DNA of 64,000 nt, taken from contig NW_024465434.1 of assembly GCF_017591425.1 (NCBI RefSeq), positions 310,001-374,000 of the forward strand. Reading direction: 5' to 3'. Positions 11,439 through 23,460 of the stretch are shown piece by piece. The stretch comes from Ochotona curzoniae. Taxonomy: Eukaryota > Chordata > Mammalia > Lagomorpha > Ochotonidae. The translations under genes were made by a program, and so were the position numbers. Each line of letters begins with the position of its first letter. Positions within the stretch are counted from its first letter, which is position 1. The notes under the pieces were generated by a model, which was not told where the DNA came from, ran no database searches, and saw nothing but the letters and a program-made list of their open reading frames with translations.

Positions 11439-12595
11439 TCTGGATAACAAATGTTTTGGATTCAAATGTTCATCTGAAATAGTGAATAGTCAGCAGACTG
11501 TTCTGTTGAATGAGTTGCATCTGGGTAATTAGCTGAAGGATATGGTGTTAGAAATCCTCCTGCAGAGCTCCAGGATTGCTGATTAAACAGGGCAAAAGTT
11601 CCATGAGGCCTGTTAGAATGAATATAGCTATGCTTTTTTTTTTTTTTAAAGTAATGAAGGCTTTTAAGTTTCTTGACTGTAGGGATGCAAAGGCTGTAAT
11701 ACCATGCACCTCAAAGCATAAAGCTCAGCAGTAAACATGGAACATTTATGTTAAGCTCTTAACATGCTTTTCCTTAGCTGAACTTCTGGTTCCTTTTGGT
11801 ACAGAGAACCTGCAGTTTTGAGTATGAAATGTTCCAGTGTTAAGTGTTCTTAACATTTTTGCAATCAGAATACTAATCCTGCAGCAATTTATAACACCAG
11901 CTATGGAATTAGCAAAGGAAATGGTCACAATAGATTATAATGTAGAAAAATGTGAATCACTGTGAGAGAACCACCTGGTGAGGAAGGGCCCGAGATCTGA
12001 GCTCAGCTCCAGGTGAGGATCCCCCAGCAGCTCATGGACTTGCTCAGAGCGTCTGAAGTTGTTAGCAGATCGCTTCCATCAGCCCAAGTCAGGACAAGTT
12101 AAGTCTCACCATTGCAGGTACCTAAACCTGCAAACCGTTTTAATAATTTGACTGCCAGTTGTTACACACACACACACACACAGTAAAATTCAGACAGCCT
12201 TAATGCTAATAATAATGTGTTATTATAGGAAGTTAAGCCTAGACTTTTGGAAATTTAAAGTTAATGAGTATTAAAATAATCTACTAGTTACATTAGAATG
12301 CTTCTTGTACAGTCCTATGAGGTAATCATATCTCCAGGTAGTTCCAAGTTTCTCTAATTTTCCTGACAAGTGTTTTATTGTACAAATAAATATTTGAGGA
12401 TTAAATTTCCCAGAGTAAAAAAAAATGTCATTAATTGTCAAATCCAAAATATTTATATTAGAATACTTACTTAACGTTTACCCTCTGGATAATGTGACAT
12501 TCCAGTTTCTTGATACTTATGGATCCTTCTTCACTAGCTTTGTACTTTCAAAGGTATTTTTCCCCATCTACTTGAAGGATAGAGCACTGGCAACA
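11439..12595. other. no gene seen; short (AC)n at 12164-12182
   Basis: Intergenic A+T-rich DNA. A (AC)n microsatellite of about 10 repeats is the only structure noted. Confidence 0.5.
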
Positions 12596-12599
12596 ACAG

Positions 12600-12830
12600 T
12601 ATCAACAGCAACAGCAGCAGAGAGAGAGAAAAACAGAGGTGGAGCTTTTTCTGGTACTTCCATGTGAGTGCAGGGTCCCAAGGATTTGAATGATTCTCTG
12701 CTGCTTTCTCAGGCTGTAGATGGAGTCCTTGATCAGAAGTGCAACATTCAAGACATGAATTGATGTCCATATGGTATGCTGGCACCACAGGTCAGAAGAT
12801 GAGCTTGCTGTGCCGCTGCACAAGCCCTGG
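12600..12830 (-). repeat. CSINE, strongly diverged
   Basis: GTGCAGGGTCCCAAGG and the CTGCTGCTTTCTCAGG part keep reversed CSINE order; much else is lost. Confidence 0.5.
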
Positions 12831-12909
12831 GCTGGCTTTATTTATTTATCCAGTCAGCCAACCTAACTGTTTTGGTTGGGGAGTTTAATCCATTAAATTC
12901 AAGGTTAGT

Positions 12910-13234
12910 TTTTTTTTTCTTTTAAAGATTTTATTTATTTATTGGAAAGTCAGATATACAGAGAGGAGGAGAGACAGGAAGATCTTCCGTCCGATGATTC
13001 ACTCCCCAAGTGAGCGCAACAGCCAACGCCGTTGCCAGGAGCCAGGAACTTCTTCCAGGTCTCCCACATGGGTGCAGTGTCCCAAAGCTTTGTGCCGTCC
13101 TCGACTGCTTTCCCAGGCCACAGGCAGGGAGCTGGATGGGAAGTGGAGCTGCCGGGATTAGAACCGGCACCCATATGGGATCCCGGGATGTTCAAGGTGA
13201 GGACTTCAGCAGCTAGGCCATGCCGCCGGGCCCC
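12910..13234 (-). repeat. young CSINE with target-site duplication
   Basis: Full-length reversed copy ending in GCCGCCGGGCCCC. AAGGTTAGT is duplicated at 12901-12909 and 13235-13243. Confidence 0.9.
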
Positions 13235-13243
13235 AAGGTTAGT

Positions 13244-13859
13244 ATTGATAAGAACTCAGGCTTGTATTTTGTTGTTTGGATAATTATTTTACCTGATCTG
13301 TTGGTGAATTTTGTGACAACATGTGTTTTATGTTTGCTTCTGATGCAGCATACCCTTAGGAATTTCTTCTAAGGCTGGTCTGGTGGTGGTGAGGTCTCTG
13401 TTTTGCTGATCTGGGAAGTAGTTTATTTCTCCTTCATTTTTAAAAGATAGCTTTGCTGGTTATCACATGCTTGGTTTAAAGTTTATTTTAAAACCTTAAA
13501 AATATTATTCCAGTCTCAGTGGAATTTCCACTGAGAAGTCTGATGTTAATCTACTTGGTTTTCCTTTATATAAAATTGGATATTTTTCTCTAATTGTCTT
13601 TAGGAGTCTCTACTTATCTTTAACTTTTGGTAATTTGGTGACACTATGCCTTGGAGAATTTTTTGATTGAGTCTGCCTGGGGTTCTTTAAATTTCTTGTA
13701 TTTAAATATCCGTGGGGAAATAAATGGCTGTATTTATGAAGTTCTTTATTTTCCCTTTTCTTCTCCAGGAATACCTGTAATAAGAACAGTTTGTCAGTTG
13801 ATGATATTCCATGTATAGAATTTGTGTAGACTTTCTTCATTATTTTAAATTCTTATTTA
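13244..13859. other. no gene seen; possibly L1-derived
   Basis: T-rich sequence with phrases such as TTTTGCTGATCTGGGAAGTA and TATTCCAGTCTCAG. The style resembles antisense L1 ORF1 but I cannot align it firmly. Confidence 0.3.
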
Positions 13860-14590
13860 TTTTTGCCTGGGTTTCGATTTTTAAAAATTATTTTTACTTA
13901 TTTTTATTTTGTGACAGTTCGATAGGCTGTGATATTTCTCCCCACCACCCCTGACTTCCCCTCTGTTATTTCAATGCATAGTCATTCATGAACAGTTGTA
14001 AGTCCATCATTTTGCCATTTAAATGTATTCTCACACGGTAGGCATAGACAACAGCAGAGATTCCAGCATTGTATTGTGTGTGTGTGTGTATATGTTGTAT
14101 TTTTTTTTTTTTTTGGTCAAGATATATTTCACAGTTTCATTGTGTGCCCATCTTTGGTTTGGTAGTAGAGTTGCATATTGGCATTGTATCCTCACATCTG
14201 GATATGACAATCTCTATTATGCAATTACTATACATCTCTTTAATTAAAAAGCCATAAAACAAAGTTGACAACAGGATGAAAAACAGAAAATTTGCAACAG
14301 GAACTTGAATAGCATGCTACAGAATGACCTGTGTGTAACTAAAAAAGTAAAAAAGAAAATAAAAAACCTTCTTGAGGAAAACAGTGCTACTGTATGACCT
14401 ATGTGTCACTGAAGAAATTAATAAGAGAAAAAGACCTTTATTGAAGAAATGACAATAAAAGCAAAAGTATCAAAACTCATGAGATATAGCAAAAACGGTA
14501 TTGAAAGGGATATTTATAACATCAGTTGCTTACAAGTAATCAAAATGTCTGATATAAATGATCTAACAATGCATTTCAATGACTTATTTT
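13860..14590 (+). mobile_element. composite repeat, longest copy with sense L1 ORF2 fragment
   Basis: It has the same two-part structure as at 60.0 kb, from about 13.86 to 14.26 kb (3'-end-like part) and 14.27 to 14.59 kb (ORF2 linker, sense). The ORF2 part extends further than in the other copies, through the equivalent of the 'DAAKAV..GKFIAI' region to a KMSDINDLTMHF piece. A roughly 85-base unit starting CTAC(A/T)G.ATGACC is present twice in tandem (about 14319 and 14388). Confidence 0.7.
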
Positions 14591-14600
14591 TTCCATGTCT

Positions 14601-14625
14601 ATGTAATCATGTTTAATGATTACAT
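14601..14625. other. perfect 10-bp inverted repeat
   Basis: ATGTAATCAT and ATGATTACAT are separated by five bases (GTTTA). Confidence 0.8.
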
Positions 14626-14714
14626 AATATCAATTATGTACAAGCTTGATGAATCAGTTATGTCTTCAATTACTTGTAATTTCCATCTTGTCTAACAGTT
14701 TATTTAAGCTAATT

Positions 14715-15030
14715 CTTTTTTTTTAATTTCATTTTATGACACAGATTTCATAGACTCTGGGATTCCCCCAGCCCCTCCCCAAACCCTTCCCCATGTTGAT
14801 TTCCTCCATATTGTTACAGTAGTATAGTTCTTAACCAGTCATGATTTCTTCATTGCCGGCATGGACCATGGAGAGATTCCAGCATCTTATTGTCCAGATA
14901 AATTCAACAGTTTCATTGGGACAACATTTTTGGTCTGAAAATAGAGCTGGCAGAATATCATCCCCTCCAATGAAAAGCCACTACACAACTTGAACAACAG
15001 GAAGAAACATAGAAATTAAAAACATCATGA
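14715..15030 (+). mobile_element. composite repeat, shorter copy
   Basis: It carries the 'catagactctgggattcc', 'agattccagcatcttattg' and 'gaaaagccac' landmarks of the same family and stops shortly after the point where the ORF2 fragment starts (CATGAAGTTAA near 15025). Confidence 0.65.
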
Positions 15031-15039
15031 AGTTAATTG

Positions 15040-16299
15040 ACATTTTATTGAGTGATCAATATGTTAGAAAATGCAAGTTCTTAACCACATCCTGTAACTA
15101 CTTCATTGATATCTTTATTTTAGTGTATACACAACTGGCTGCTATAAACATTAAAATGGTCATAGGGTACTATTCAGCTGTCTTGTATCTATTTTCATTT
15201 TTTTTTTTATTTAGCTGCTTATAGTATTGAAGCGTGGTTTTTACTGAACTTTGTGAATTTTAGGATAGTCCAAATAGGCTTATAATTCTATCAAGCCGTA
15301 TGTTAACAATTGAGAAGCAGAACAATTTTAGGAGGGGTGTGCAGAGAAATCTTCAATACCTTAGTGAGGCATAACTGATCTTTGTGTCCTACCTAGTAAG
15401 GTATATGGTAGTCCAAGCTGACTTTTTGCTGTCTGTTCTAAGCTTTCCTTATTGGTCTCTGTCTATCTGATCTAATTTTGGGGGCTCTAGAGTGACCCTG
15501 ATGGTCGTTGCAAAAGAGAGTGGGGAGCTAAAGTTGGAACTAAGTAAGGACCAGAAAAAGCTCCTCTCCCAAGTCCCGAAGGAAGTTTACTGTTCTGTTG
15601 CTGAGGACTGCTCAGGGCTCCTGGCTGTTGTTCCAATGACATTAGATCCTGTGAAGAAAGATCTGGGCATCTTCCATCACGTGTGGGAGATCCAATAGGG
15701 AATGGTTGACCTCAGAGTTCTCGGCCTACGAGGGCATTCCAATTCCCAGTGATCTCCTTGGCAGTTGGGATATTGTCCTTGGTACCCATACTGATAGTCC
15801 TTGGTGAGATACTGGAAGTCTCCAGGGTTAGGATACGAGCCACCTCCTGTCTACTTGTTCCATTGTGGGGTCCCCTCCTGCTTTGTCAAGGACTTATTAA
15901 AACAGAAAAAATGAGCAGGAAGCAAGAAATGATAAAATTCACAGCCAAAAATAAATGGAATTAAAACAAAACTATTAGTTGCAGCAAGAAAGAGTCATTT
16001 TTAAGAAGATGAGCAAAACAGATTTGTAGCCACATTAACAAATAGAAGCATGTAGGAAAAACCAGTTAAAATTAGGGATGTAAAAGAAATGACCCCAACT
16101 TTCTGCTCTTTACGTGGGTTTTGGCACTGTTGATATAAGCAATGGTAGAAAGTCTCATATTTTGTTGTCTAGGTTTATTTAGAAGATTACTTGGGGGTCT
16201 GCTTTTTATGAGTCTACTTTTATTGTGTCGATTTTCTTGGATTCCTGGTATTCTGGTCTCCATTATATCCTTTGTTTGGTTAGGCATGTGTGTTTATTT
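15040..16299. other. unclassified, probably repeat-derived interval
   Basis: A+T-rich sequence lies between the composite repeats and the long L1. A 206-base open piece at 15492-15698 (plus) has no family I recognise. The interval may be further L1-related 3' sequence. A (TTTTA)n run at 16302-16331 marks the edge of the L1. Confidence 0.4.
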
Positions 16300-16500
16300 A
16301 CCTTTATTTTATTTTATTTTATTTTATTTTGATATTTTCTATGGAGGTTGTCATATTAGAGTGAACATATATTTGTCATTTTAGGTTGGCTCATTTCACT
16401 TGGCATAATGGTTTCCAGTTGGGCCCATTTGATTGCAAAAGGTAATATTTCATTCTTTTAAATAGATGAGTAGTATTCCATAGAGTAGATGTACCACAGT

Positions 16501-16837
16501 TTTTTTTTTTTAAAGATTTATTTTTATTATTTTTTCATTGGAAAGGCGGATATACAGAGAGAGGAGAGACAGAGAGGAAGATCTTCCATCCGATGATTCA
16601 CTCCCCAAGTGAGCTCAACGGGCCGATACTATGCCGATCCGAAGCCAGGAGCCTCTTCCGGGTGTCCCACGTGGGTGCAGGTTCCCAAAGCTTTGGGCCG
16701 TCCTCGACTGCTTTCCCAGGCCACAAGCAGGGAGCTGGAAGGGAAGCGGGGCTGCCGGGATTAGAACCGGCGCCCATATGGGATCCCGGGTGTGCAAGGC
16801 GAGGACCTTTAACCACTTGCGCCACCGCGCCGGGCCC
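16501..16837 (-). repeat. young CSINE inserted in L1, with target-site duplication
   Basis: Reversed full-length copy. ACCACAGT plus T's is present at 16493-16500 and again from 16838. Close to the copies at 17916 and 32224. Confidence 0.92.
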
Positions 16838-16880
16838 ACCACAGTTTTTTTTATCCAGTCCTTCTTCAGTGGGCATCTTC

Positions 16881-17029
16881 TGATTGTTTCCTTTGTTGTA
16901 CAGAAGCTTCCTAATTTGATGTAGTCTCATTTGTTTATTTTGGTCTTGACTTCCTGTGCTTTTGATGAGTTTTCTAGGAAGTCTTTGCCTGTGCCTGTAT
17001 CTTATAGAGTATTTCCTACATTTTCTTCT
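16881..17029 (-). repeat. 149-bp extra copy of an L1 ORF2 segment (copy A)
   Basis: This segment matches 17429-17577 at equal length with about five substitutions (about 97% identity). Copy B sits in the normal L1 order. Copy A interrupts the L1 about 400 bases away, between a part ending in GGGCATCTTC and a part resuming with TGGGTTGC, with TTCT microhomology at the joint. Confidence 0.85.
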
Positions 17030-17428
17030 GGGTTGCTTCTGTGTTTTAGCAACTGTTGATTGTGCTGCAGTGAATACAGGGGTGCAGGGTGCTTTCTCAT
17101 ATGTATGTGTCAGACCTTTCAGATATATTCTCAGGAGTGGAATTGCTGGGTCACATGGTAGATAAATTTTCAGTTACCTGAATATTCTTCATACTGGCTT
17201 CCATACTGGCTGTACCAACCCATAGTCCCACCAGCAGTGGAGTAGGGTACCTTTTCCCCTACATCCTTGCCAGCACGTATTGGTTGTTTGCTCATTTCCT
17301 TTTCCCATTTTTAACTGGTTTGTTTGATTGTTATTGTATTTCTGGAGTTCTTTGTATGTTCTGGATACATACTATTGGATAGTGTGCAAAGATTTTCTCC
17401 CACTCTGTTGGTTGCTTTTTTACTTTGT

Positions 17429-17577
17429 TGATTGTTTCCTTTGTTGTACAGAAGCTTCCTAATTTGATGTAGTCTCATTTGTTTATTTTGGTCTTGACTT
17501 CCTGTGCTTTTGGTGAGTTTTCTAGGAAGCCTTTGCCTATACCTGTATCTTATAGAGTATTTTCTACATTTTCTTCT
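17429..17577 (-). repeat. 149-bp L1 ORF2 segment (copy B, original position)
   Basis: This is the partner of the copy at 16881-17029, in the same orientation. Flanking sequence on both sides continues as in other mammalian L1s, so this is taken as the source copy. Confidence 0.85.
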
Positions 17578-17915
17578 AATAGCTTAATGGTTTCTGGGTT
17601 TAGATCCTTTATCCATTTCGATTTGGTCTTTTCATATGGTGAAAGGTGAGGGTCTTGTTTCTTACTTCTGCAGGCTGCTATCCAGTTGTCCTGACAGCAT
17701 TTGTTGAAGAGACCACCTTTTTTTCCCCTGGGTTATTTTCTGTTCTGTTGAAGATTGGTGATGCACATGTGTGGGCTCTCTTTTGGTATTTTTATTCTGT
17801 TCCACTGATCTTTTTCTCTTTTTCTGTACTAGTACCAAGCTGTTTTGATTACTACTACACCATAATATGTTCTAAGTTCTGGGATTGTGATCCCTCTAGG
17901 TGGATTCTTATTCTT

Positions 17916-18255
17916 TTTTTTTTTTAAAGATTTATTTTTATTATTATTATTTTTTAATTGGAAAGGCAGATATACAGAGAGGAGAGACAGAGAGGAAGAT
18001 CTTCCATCCGATGATTCACTCCCCAAGTGAGCTCAACGGGCCGATACTATGCCGATCCGAAGCCAGGAGCCTCTTACGGGTCTCCCACGTGGGTGCAGGT
18101 TCCCAAAGCCTTGGGCCATCCTCTGCTGCTTTCCCAGGCCACAGGCAGGGAGCTGGAAGGGAAGCGGGGCTGCCGGGATTAGAACCGGCGCCCATATGGG
18201 ATCCCGGGCATGCAAGGCGAGGACCTTTAACCACTTGCGCCACCGCGCCGGGCCC
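17916..18255 (-). repeat. young CSINE inserted in L1, with target-site duplication
   Basis: Reversed full-length copy. GGATTCTTATTCTT is duplicated exactly at 17902-17915 and 18256-18269. Confidence 0.95.
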
Positions 18256-18889
18256 GGATTCTTATTCTTAAATATAGTTTTGGCTATTCAAGGTTTCTTG
18301 CATTTCCAGATGAAAATTTGTATCATTTTTTTCCAGCTCTGTGAAGAGTGTTCTTGAAATTTTTGTTGGAATCATGTTGATCTGAATATTACTTTCAAGA
18401 ATATGGACATTTTGGTAATGTTGACTCTGCCCATTGAGGAACATGGTATATTTCTCTACTTTTTAAGGCCTTCTTCTATTTCTTATTTCAGTGTTTTGTG
18501 ATTTTCCTCATAAGATCTTCCATGTCTTTAATTAAAATTATTCCAAAGTATTTAAATGTCTTCTCTGTTATTTATTACTTTTAGAACTCATTTATTTATT
18601 TTTGATTTTTACATTAATGTATTTGATGCATTTTAACATATTTACATTTGAGAGATTTGCAATCATCACAACGCCTCCCTCCCTCCCCCCTTTTTTCTTT
18701 GTTTTAATTAATTATTTTTGATACAATTTAGTTGGCACTGGGCTCTCCCTTCCCCCTCCCTCACACTGACTAGTTCTTTTTAGCCCTGGAGTTGTTTGAA
18801 TATGCTAGAGCCATTGATTTGCATTTGTTTATTTTGTATCCTCACCTTACCAAACTCTCTTAGAAGTTTTAGCAGCCTCCTTATTGAGT

Positions 18890-20100
18890 CTTTTGGTTCT
18901 CCTATGTATAGAATCATTTTGTGTTCAAACAGAGATAGTTTGATTTCCTCTTTTCCAATTTGAATTCCTTTGATTTCTTTCTTGCCTAATAGCTCTTGAG
19001 AGGACTTCCAATACTATGTTAAATAGTGGTGGGCCCAGCGTGGTGGCGCAGTAGGTAAACTCCCTGCCTTGTACGCCCGGGATCCCATATAGGCGCCAGT
19101 TCTAATCCCAGCAGCCCCACTTGCCATCCAGCTCCCTGCCTGTGACCCAGGAAAGCAGTCGAGGACGGCCCAAAGCTTTGGGACCCTGCACCCACGTGGG
19201 AGACCCGTAAGAGGCTCCTGGCTTTGGATCGGCATAGCATAGGCCGTTGAAGCTCACTTGGGGAGTGATCATCGGACGGAAGATCTTCCTCTCTGTCTCT
19301 CCTCTCTGTATATCCGCCTTTCCAATAAAAATAAAATAAATGTTAAAAAAAATTAGCAGTGGTGATAATGGACGTCCTTGTCTAGTTCCAAATCTTAATA
19401 GGAAAGCTTCCAATCTTTCCCCATTCAATATGATGCTGGCACTGGGTTTTTCATAAATTGCTTTGTGTTGTAGAATGTTCCTTCTATGCCTGTCTTGTTT
19501 AGTTTTTAGTATAAAATGGTATTGGATTTTTATCAAGTGCTTTCTCTGCATCTGTTGAGGCTATCATGTTTTTTTTTTTGTTCTTCAGTTTTTTGTTATG
19601 ATATATCACAGTTATAGATTTGTGTATGTTAAACCATCCTTGTATGGCAGGGATAAATCTCACCTTGGTGAATGATCTATATGATCTATTGTTGCATTCT
19701 GTTGGCTAGAATTTTTTTGAACATTTTAGTGTCAATCTTCATCAGGGCTATCAATCTATAACTTTCTTTCTCTGTTGTGTTCCTGTCTGGTTTGGATATT
19801 AAGGTGATGTTGGCCTCATAGCAAGAGTTTGGAAGGGTTACCTCCATTTCTGTTTTTTTGAATAGTTTATGAAGGATTGGGGTCAGTTCTACTTGGAATG
19901 CTTTGTAGAATTCAGCAGTAAAACTATCTGGGCCCGGGTTTTTCTTTGTTGGGAAGGATTTAATTACTGATTTGATCCCCATCTCACTTATAGGTTTATT
20001 TAGATTTTCTGTTGCCTTATGACTCAGTCTTGGTAGGTGGTATGTGTACAGGAATCTATCCTTTTCTTTGAATGTCTTCTGATTTGTTGTCATATTGTTG
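18890..20100 (-). pseudogene. L1 ORF2 reverse transcriptase domain, catalytic motif lost
   Basis: The open piece at 19686-20093 carries RT landmarks (KNPGPDSFTAEFYK, LIALMKIDTK, KILANRMQQ). At 19360-19470 GERLEAF...[12 protein letters not shown] follows. The region is then cut by a CSINE (19031-19354). At 18918-18929 the position of the catalytic F-A-D-D motif reads F-E-H-K in the frame IKLSLF....MILYI, so both catalytic aspartates are gone. The domain would copy L1 RNA at the nicked target if intact; here it cannot. Confidence 0.85.
19031..19353 (+). repeat. young CSINE inserted in L1 reverse transcriptase
   Basis: It starts GGGCCCAGCGTGGTGGCGCAGT (tRNA-like A box) and ends TTTCCAATAAAAATAAAATAAA. 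AGTGGT occurs on both sides (19025-19030 and near 19368), a weak duplication. Confidence 0.92.
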
Positions 20101-20599
20101 CTTGTAGTAATTTCTGATTATTCTCTGCATGATCATGGTATCTGTTGTTCCCTTTTTCATCTTTGATACTATTAATTTTTGTCTTCTCCCACCTTTTTAA
20201 AAATTGGTTGGGCCAGTGGGGTGTTTATTCTGTTTATTTTCTTGAAGAACCAACTCTTTGTTTCATTGACTTTGTGTTTTATTCTTTTGGCCTCCATTTG
20301 GTCTATTTTTTTCTCTTATTTTGATTATTTTTTTCTTTTGATCTTGGGATTATTTTGCTGTTGTTTTTCTAGCTTCTTCATGTGTATACGTAGCTCATTT
20401 ACCTTGTGGCTTAACTTGTTTCCTGATACAGGCACTAACTGTGACAGATTTGCCTCTTAACATTTCCATGCAGCATCACACAGGTTTTGGTATGTTGTGT
20501 TTGAGTCTTCATTGTTTTCAAGGGATTATAAAATTTCTTCTTTGATTTCTTCCTATCCCATTATTTGTTTAGTAGCATGTTTTTCAGCTTCCAAGAATT

Positions 20600-21310
20600 T
20601 ACAAGCTTTGTGGAGTATTTTGATTTATTGCTCTGTAGTTTCACTCCATGGTGGTCTGAGAAGATGCATGGGTTGATTTCAGGTTTTTTTTTAATTGCTG
20701 AGGCTTGTTTTGTGACATGGAGCAGGTCCATGTACAGCTGAGAAAAAGGTATATTAGTGCAGGATGAAAGGTTCTGTAAATATCAATTAAGTCCATTTGT
20801 TCCATTGTCTGTGTAAGGCCTGCTGCTTCCTTGTTGAGTTTCTGTTTTGTTGATTTGTCCATTGATGTTAATGGGGTGTAAAGGCCCCCCGCTGTTATTG
20901 AATTGATGTCTATGTCTCCTCTTAGGTCCATCAATAATTGTTTCATGTAGCTAGTGCCTTTGTATTTGGTGTGTATACATTTATTATTATTATTCTCTTT
21001 GTCATTATGTAATGTCCCTGTTTATCTCTTTTAATGTTTTTTAATGGTGAAGTCTATGTCATCTGGTAATAGAATAGCTACACTGGCTCTTTTTCTTATT
21101 GACTGTTGTGAAATGTTCTTTACCATCCTTTCATTTTCAGCCTCCATGTATCTTTGTTGAGTAGATGTGTGTCTTGTAGTCAGCAGATAGATGTGTCATG
21201 CTTTTTGACCCATTTGTTAATCTATGCCTTTTGATTGATGAGTTTAAGCCATTCATGTTCAGAGTTAATACTGATAGGTTGCAGTTGGGCCCTTTCATTT
21301 TTGCATTTGG
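20600..21310 (-). pseudogene. L1 ORF2 endonuclease domain, broken
   Basis: The minus strand begins with a stretch like the L1 ORF2 N-terminus (NMNGLN...IKRHR) near 21240-21310. It continues through the ETHL-region equivalent around 21180 to an open piece at 20641-20946 containing DLRGDID, LTSMDKSTKQK and MDLIDIYRTFHP. These are typical of the apurinic endonuclease domain, which nicks target DNA during retrotransposition. Stops and indels split the frame. Confidence 0.85.
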
Positions 21311-21339
21311 GATCAGTGTTTAACTTTGGTTTTTTTTGT

Positions 21340-23300
21340 AGGCTTTAGTGGGAAGATCTTCCCCCTTGCCATCATTAGGCATGGCTAGCTTTTCTAGGGC
21401 TGGCTTAGTGTTGATGAAGTCTTTAGCTTCTTTTTATTGCAGAAATAGTTTATTCCATTTTCAACACAAATGAGAGCTTTGCTGGATGTGTTATTCTGGG
21501 TTGACAGCTTATCTGTTTTAGGATCTGGAAAATGTCACTCCATTCTCCTCTTGCTTGAAAGATCTCTTCTGTGAAGTCAACAGTGAATATTATTGGTTTT
21601 TCCCTATAGGTTGTCTGAACCTTTTAATGAGCTTGTTTCAGTATTCTTTCTTTATGTTCAGTTGAGAGGCGCTTGACAATGATCTGTCTGGGTGATGTAC
21701 TTTTTGGATCAAATCTGTTTGGAGTTCTCTGTCCTTCCTGTATTTGGCTTCCCCTTATGTTCCCAATGTTTGGGAAGTTCTATTTTATAATTTAATTGAA
21801 TACTTCCTGCAATCTTGCCTCTCCTTCCATACTTTCAGGAATTCCTGTGATTCTGATATTTGGTTTGATGGTATCATTCAGCTCTTGGATAGTTTTGTTG
21901 TTGTGGTGGTGGTGGTGGTTTTTTTTTTTTTTTTTTTTTTGCTTTATTCAGATTCTCTTGCATGTCTCATTAATTACATGTTCTCAAATAAGTTATTTTC
22001 CAATTCTGATATTCTTTCTTCTGCCTCATTCATTCGATTGGTGAGGGTTTCTGTCACCTTTTTATTTTGCTCTATTGTTTTCTTTTGTTTCAGTATTTCA
22101 GTTAGGATCTGTTTTATAGTTTGTATCTCTGTTGTGATCTATTCCTTAAATTCCTTGAATTGCCTTTGTTTCTCACTGTCTCTGAAGAGGTTTTTTTTTT
22201 GTATTCCTTTTGTGGGAGATATCAATGTCTTCATCCTATAGTCCTATGATTGATATGGCCTTTTGTTCATTGTTGAACACAAATGCTTCCCTCATTTATG
22301 TTGTTTCCTGTATTTCTGTGGCCCTTCCCCATGGCCTTTCAGATCTGTGGGATTTTTCTTCAAGCAAATTTTATGTTTAAATTGTGCTTGTTGTTTCTGA
22401 ATTTGTGGGTAGGGAGGCTTTAGCCTCTGTCTCTGCAGATAGTGCTGTCGTGGCTGATTTCCTTTGACACTTGGGTGGAGCCCCTCTCTCAGCCACAACC
22501 TGTGGAGTTGTGTATGAGGCAGGGCAGAAGTTTTGTAAATTGTGTCTCTGCTAAAGTTTCTGTGGATGTTATGTTGCTCTCTGTTTGGGATTCACGTGGT
22601 GAGCCCATGCTACTAGGCAGCTCCTGTCACTGATGTGCACAGCCCTGTAGGTCTTCATTCTCTTCTGGTGTTTTGCTGGTGTTATCATCTCTGTTCCAAA
22701 ATTATTGTCCTTAAGATCAGAAATTCAGGGCCTGGCGCCATAGACTAGTGGCTTAAGTCTTTGCCTTGTGTGTACTGGGATTCCTTATGGGTGCTGGTTT
22801 GAATTCCAGTAGCCCCACTTCCTATCTAGCTCCCTGGTTGTGGCTTGAGAAAGCATTCAAGGATGACCCAAAGCCTTGGGACCCTGCACCAGCATGGGAG
22901 ACCCAGAAGAGCCTGGCTCCTGCCTTTGGATCGATGCAGCTCCAGCCATTGTGGCCGCTTGAGGAGTGAATCATTGGACAGAAGATTTTCCTCTCTCTCT
23001 CTCTCCTCCTCTTTGTATATCTGACTTTCAAATAAAAAATAAGCAAATCTTAAAAAAAAAATCAGAAATTCTTTCTCTGCTTGGTCTATTCTGCTGTTAA
23101 AGCTCCTAATTATATTTTTTTATTTCGCTGATTAAAGATGTCATCTCTAAAATTTCTATTTGATTTTTATCGAGTTCTGTGTCCTTAGTAATATTTTCAT
23201 TTAGGTCACTTATTGATTTCCTCATTTCTTCAATTTGTTTATTTGTATTCTCTTGTGTCTCATTGAGTTTTCTTATGGTCATTATTTTGAATTCTATCAT
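21340..23300 (-). pseudogene. L1 ORF1 (RNA-binding coiled-coil protein), broken
   Basis: The minus strand has lysine- and glutamate-rich heptad-like fragments, for example an open piece at 23106-23300 with NETQENTNKQIEEMRKSI typical of the ORF1 coiled coil. Further pieces at 21500-22300 resemble the RNA-recognition and C-terminal parts in other mammalian L1s. A CSINE interrupts it at 22727-23060, and there is a poly(T)/GTG run at 21896-21943. Confidence 0.7.
22727..23060 (+). repeat. CSINE inserted in L1 ORF1, with target-site duplication
   Basis: Full-length copy from GGGCCTGGCGCC to poly(A). ATCAGAAATTC is duplicated at 22716-22726 and 23061-23071. Confidence 0.92.
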
Positions 23301-23460
23301 TTCATAGATTTCATTCAGTTGGGATCTAATCCTGGGGTGATCTTGTGTTCTTTGAAAGCATTATGCTACCTTGCTTCTTCATGGTTCTTGTGTCCCTTCA
23401 TTGACCTCTGCCCATCTGAGCTGCCTGTCTTTTTTTCTTTACAAAGTAATTTTTATTTGT

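Noticed and set aside
15492..15698. 68-codon open frame with an acidic and lysine-rich start
   Set aside because: It sits between retroelement pieces, is short, and continues as non-coding repeat-like sequence.
19031..19110. tRNA-like A and B boxes at CSINE heads, considered as tRNA genes
   Set aside because: They belong to the tRNA-derived promoter of the SINE. No cloverleaf with intact acceptor stem was seen.
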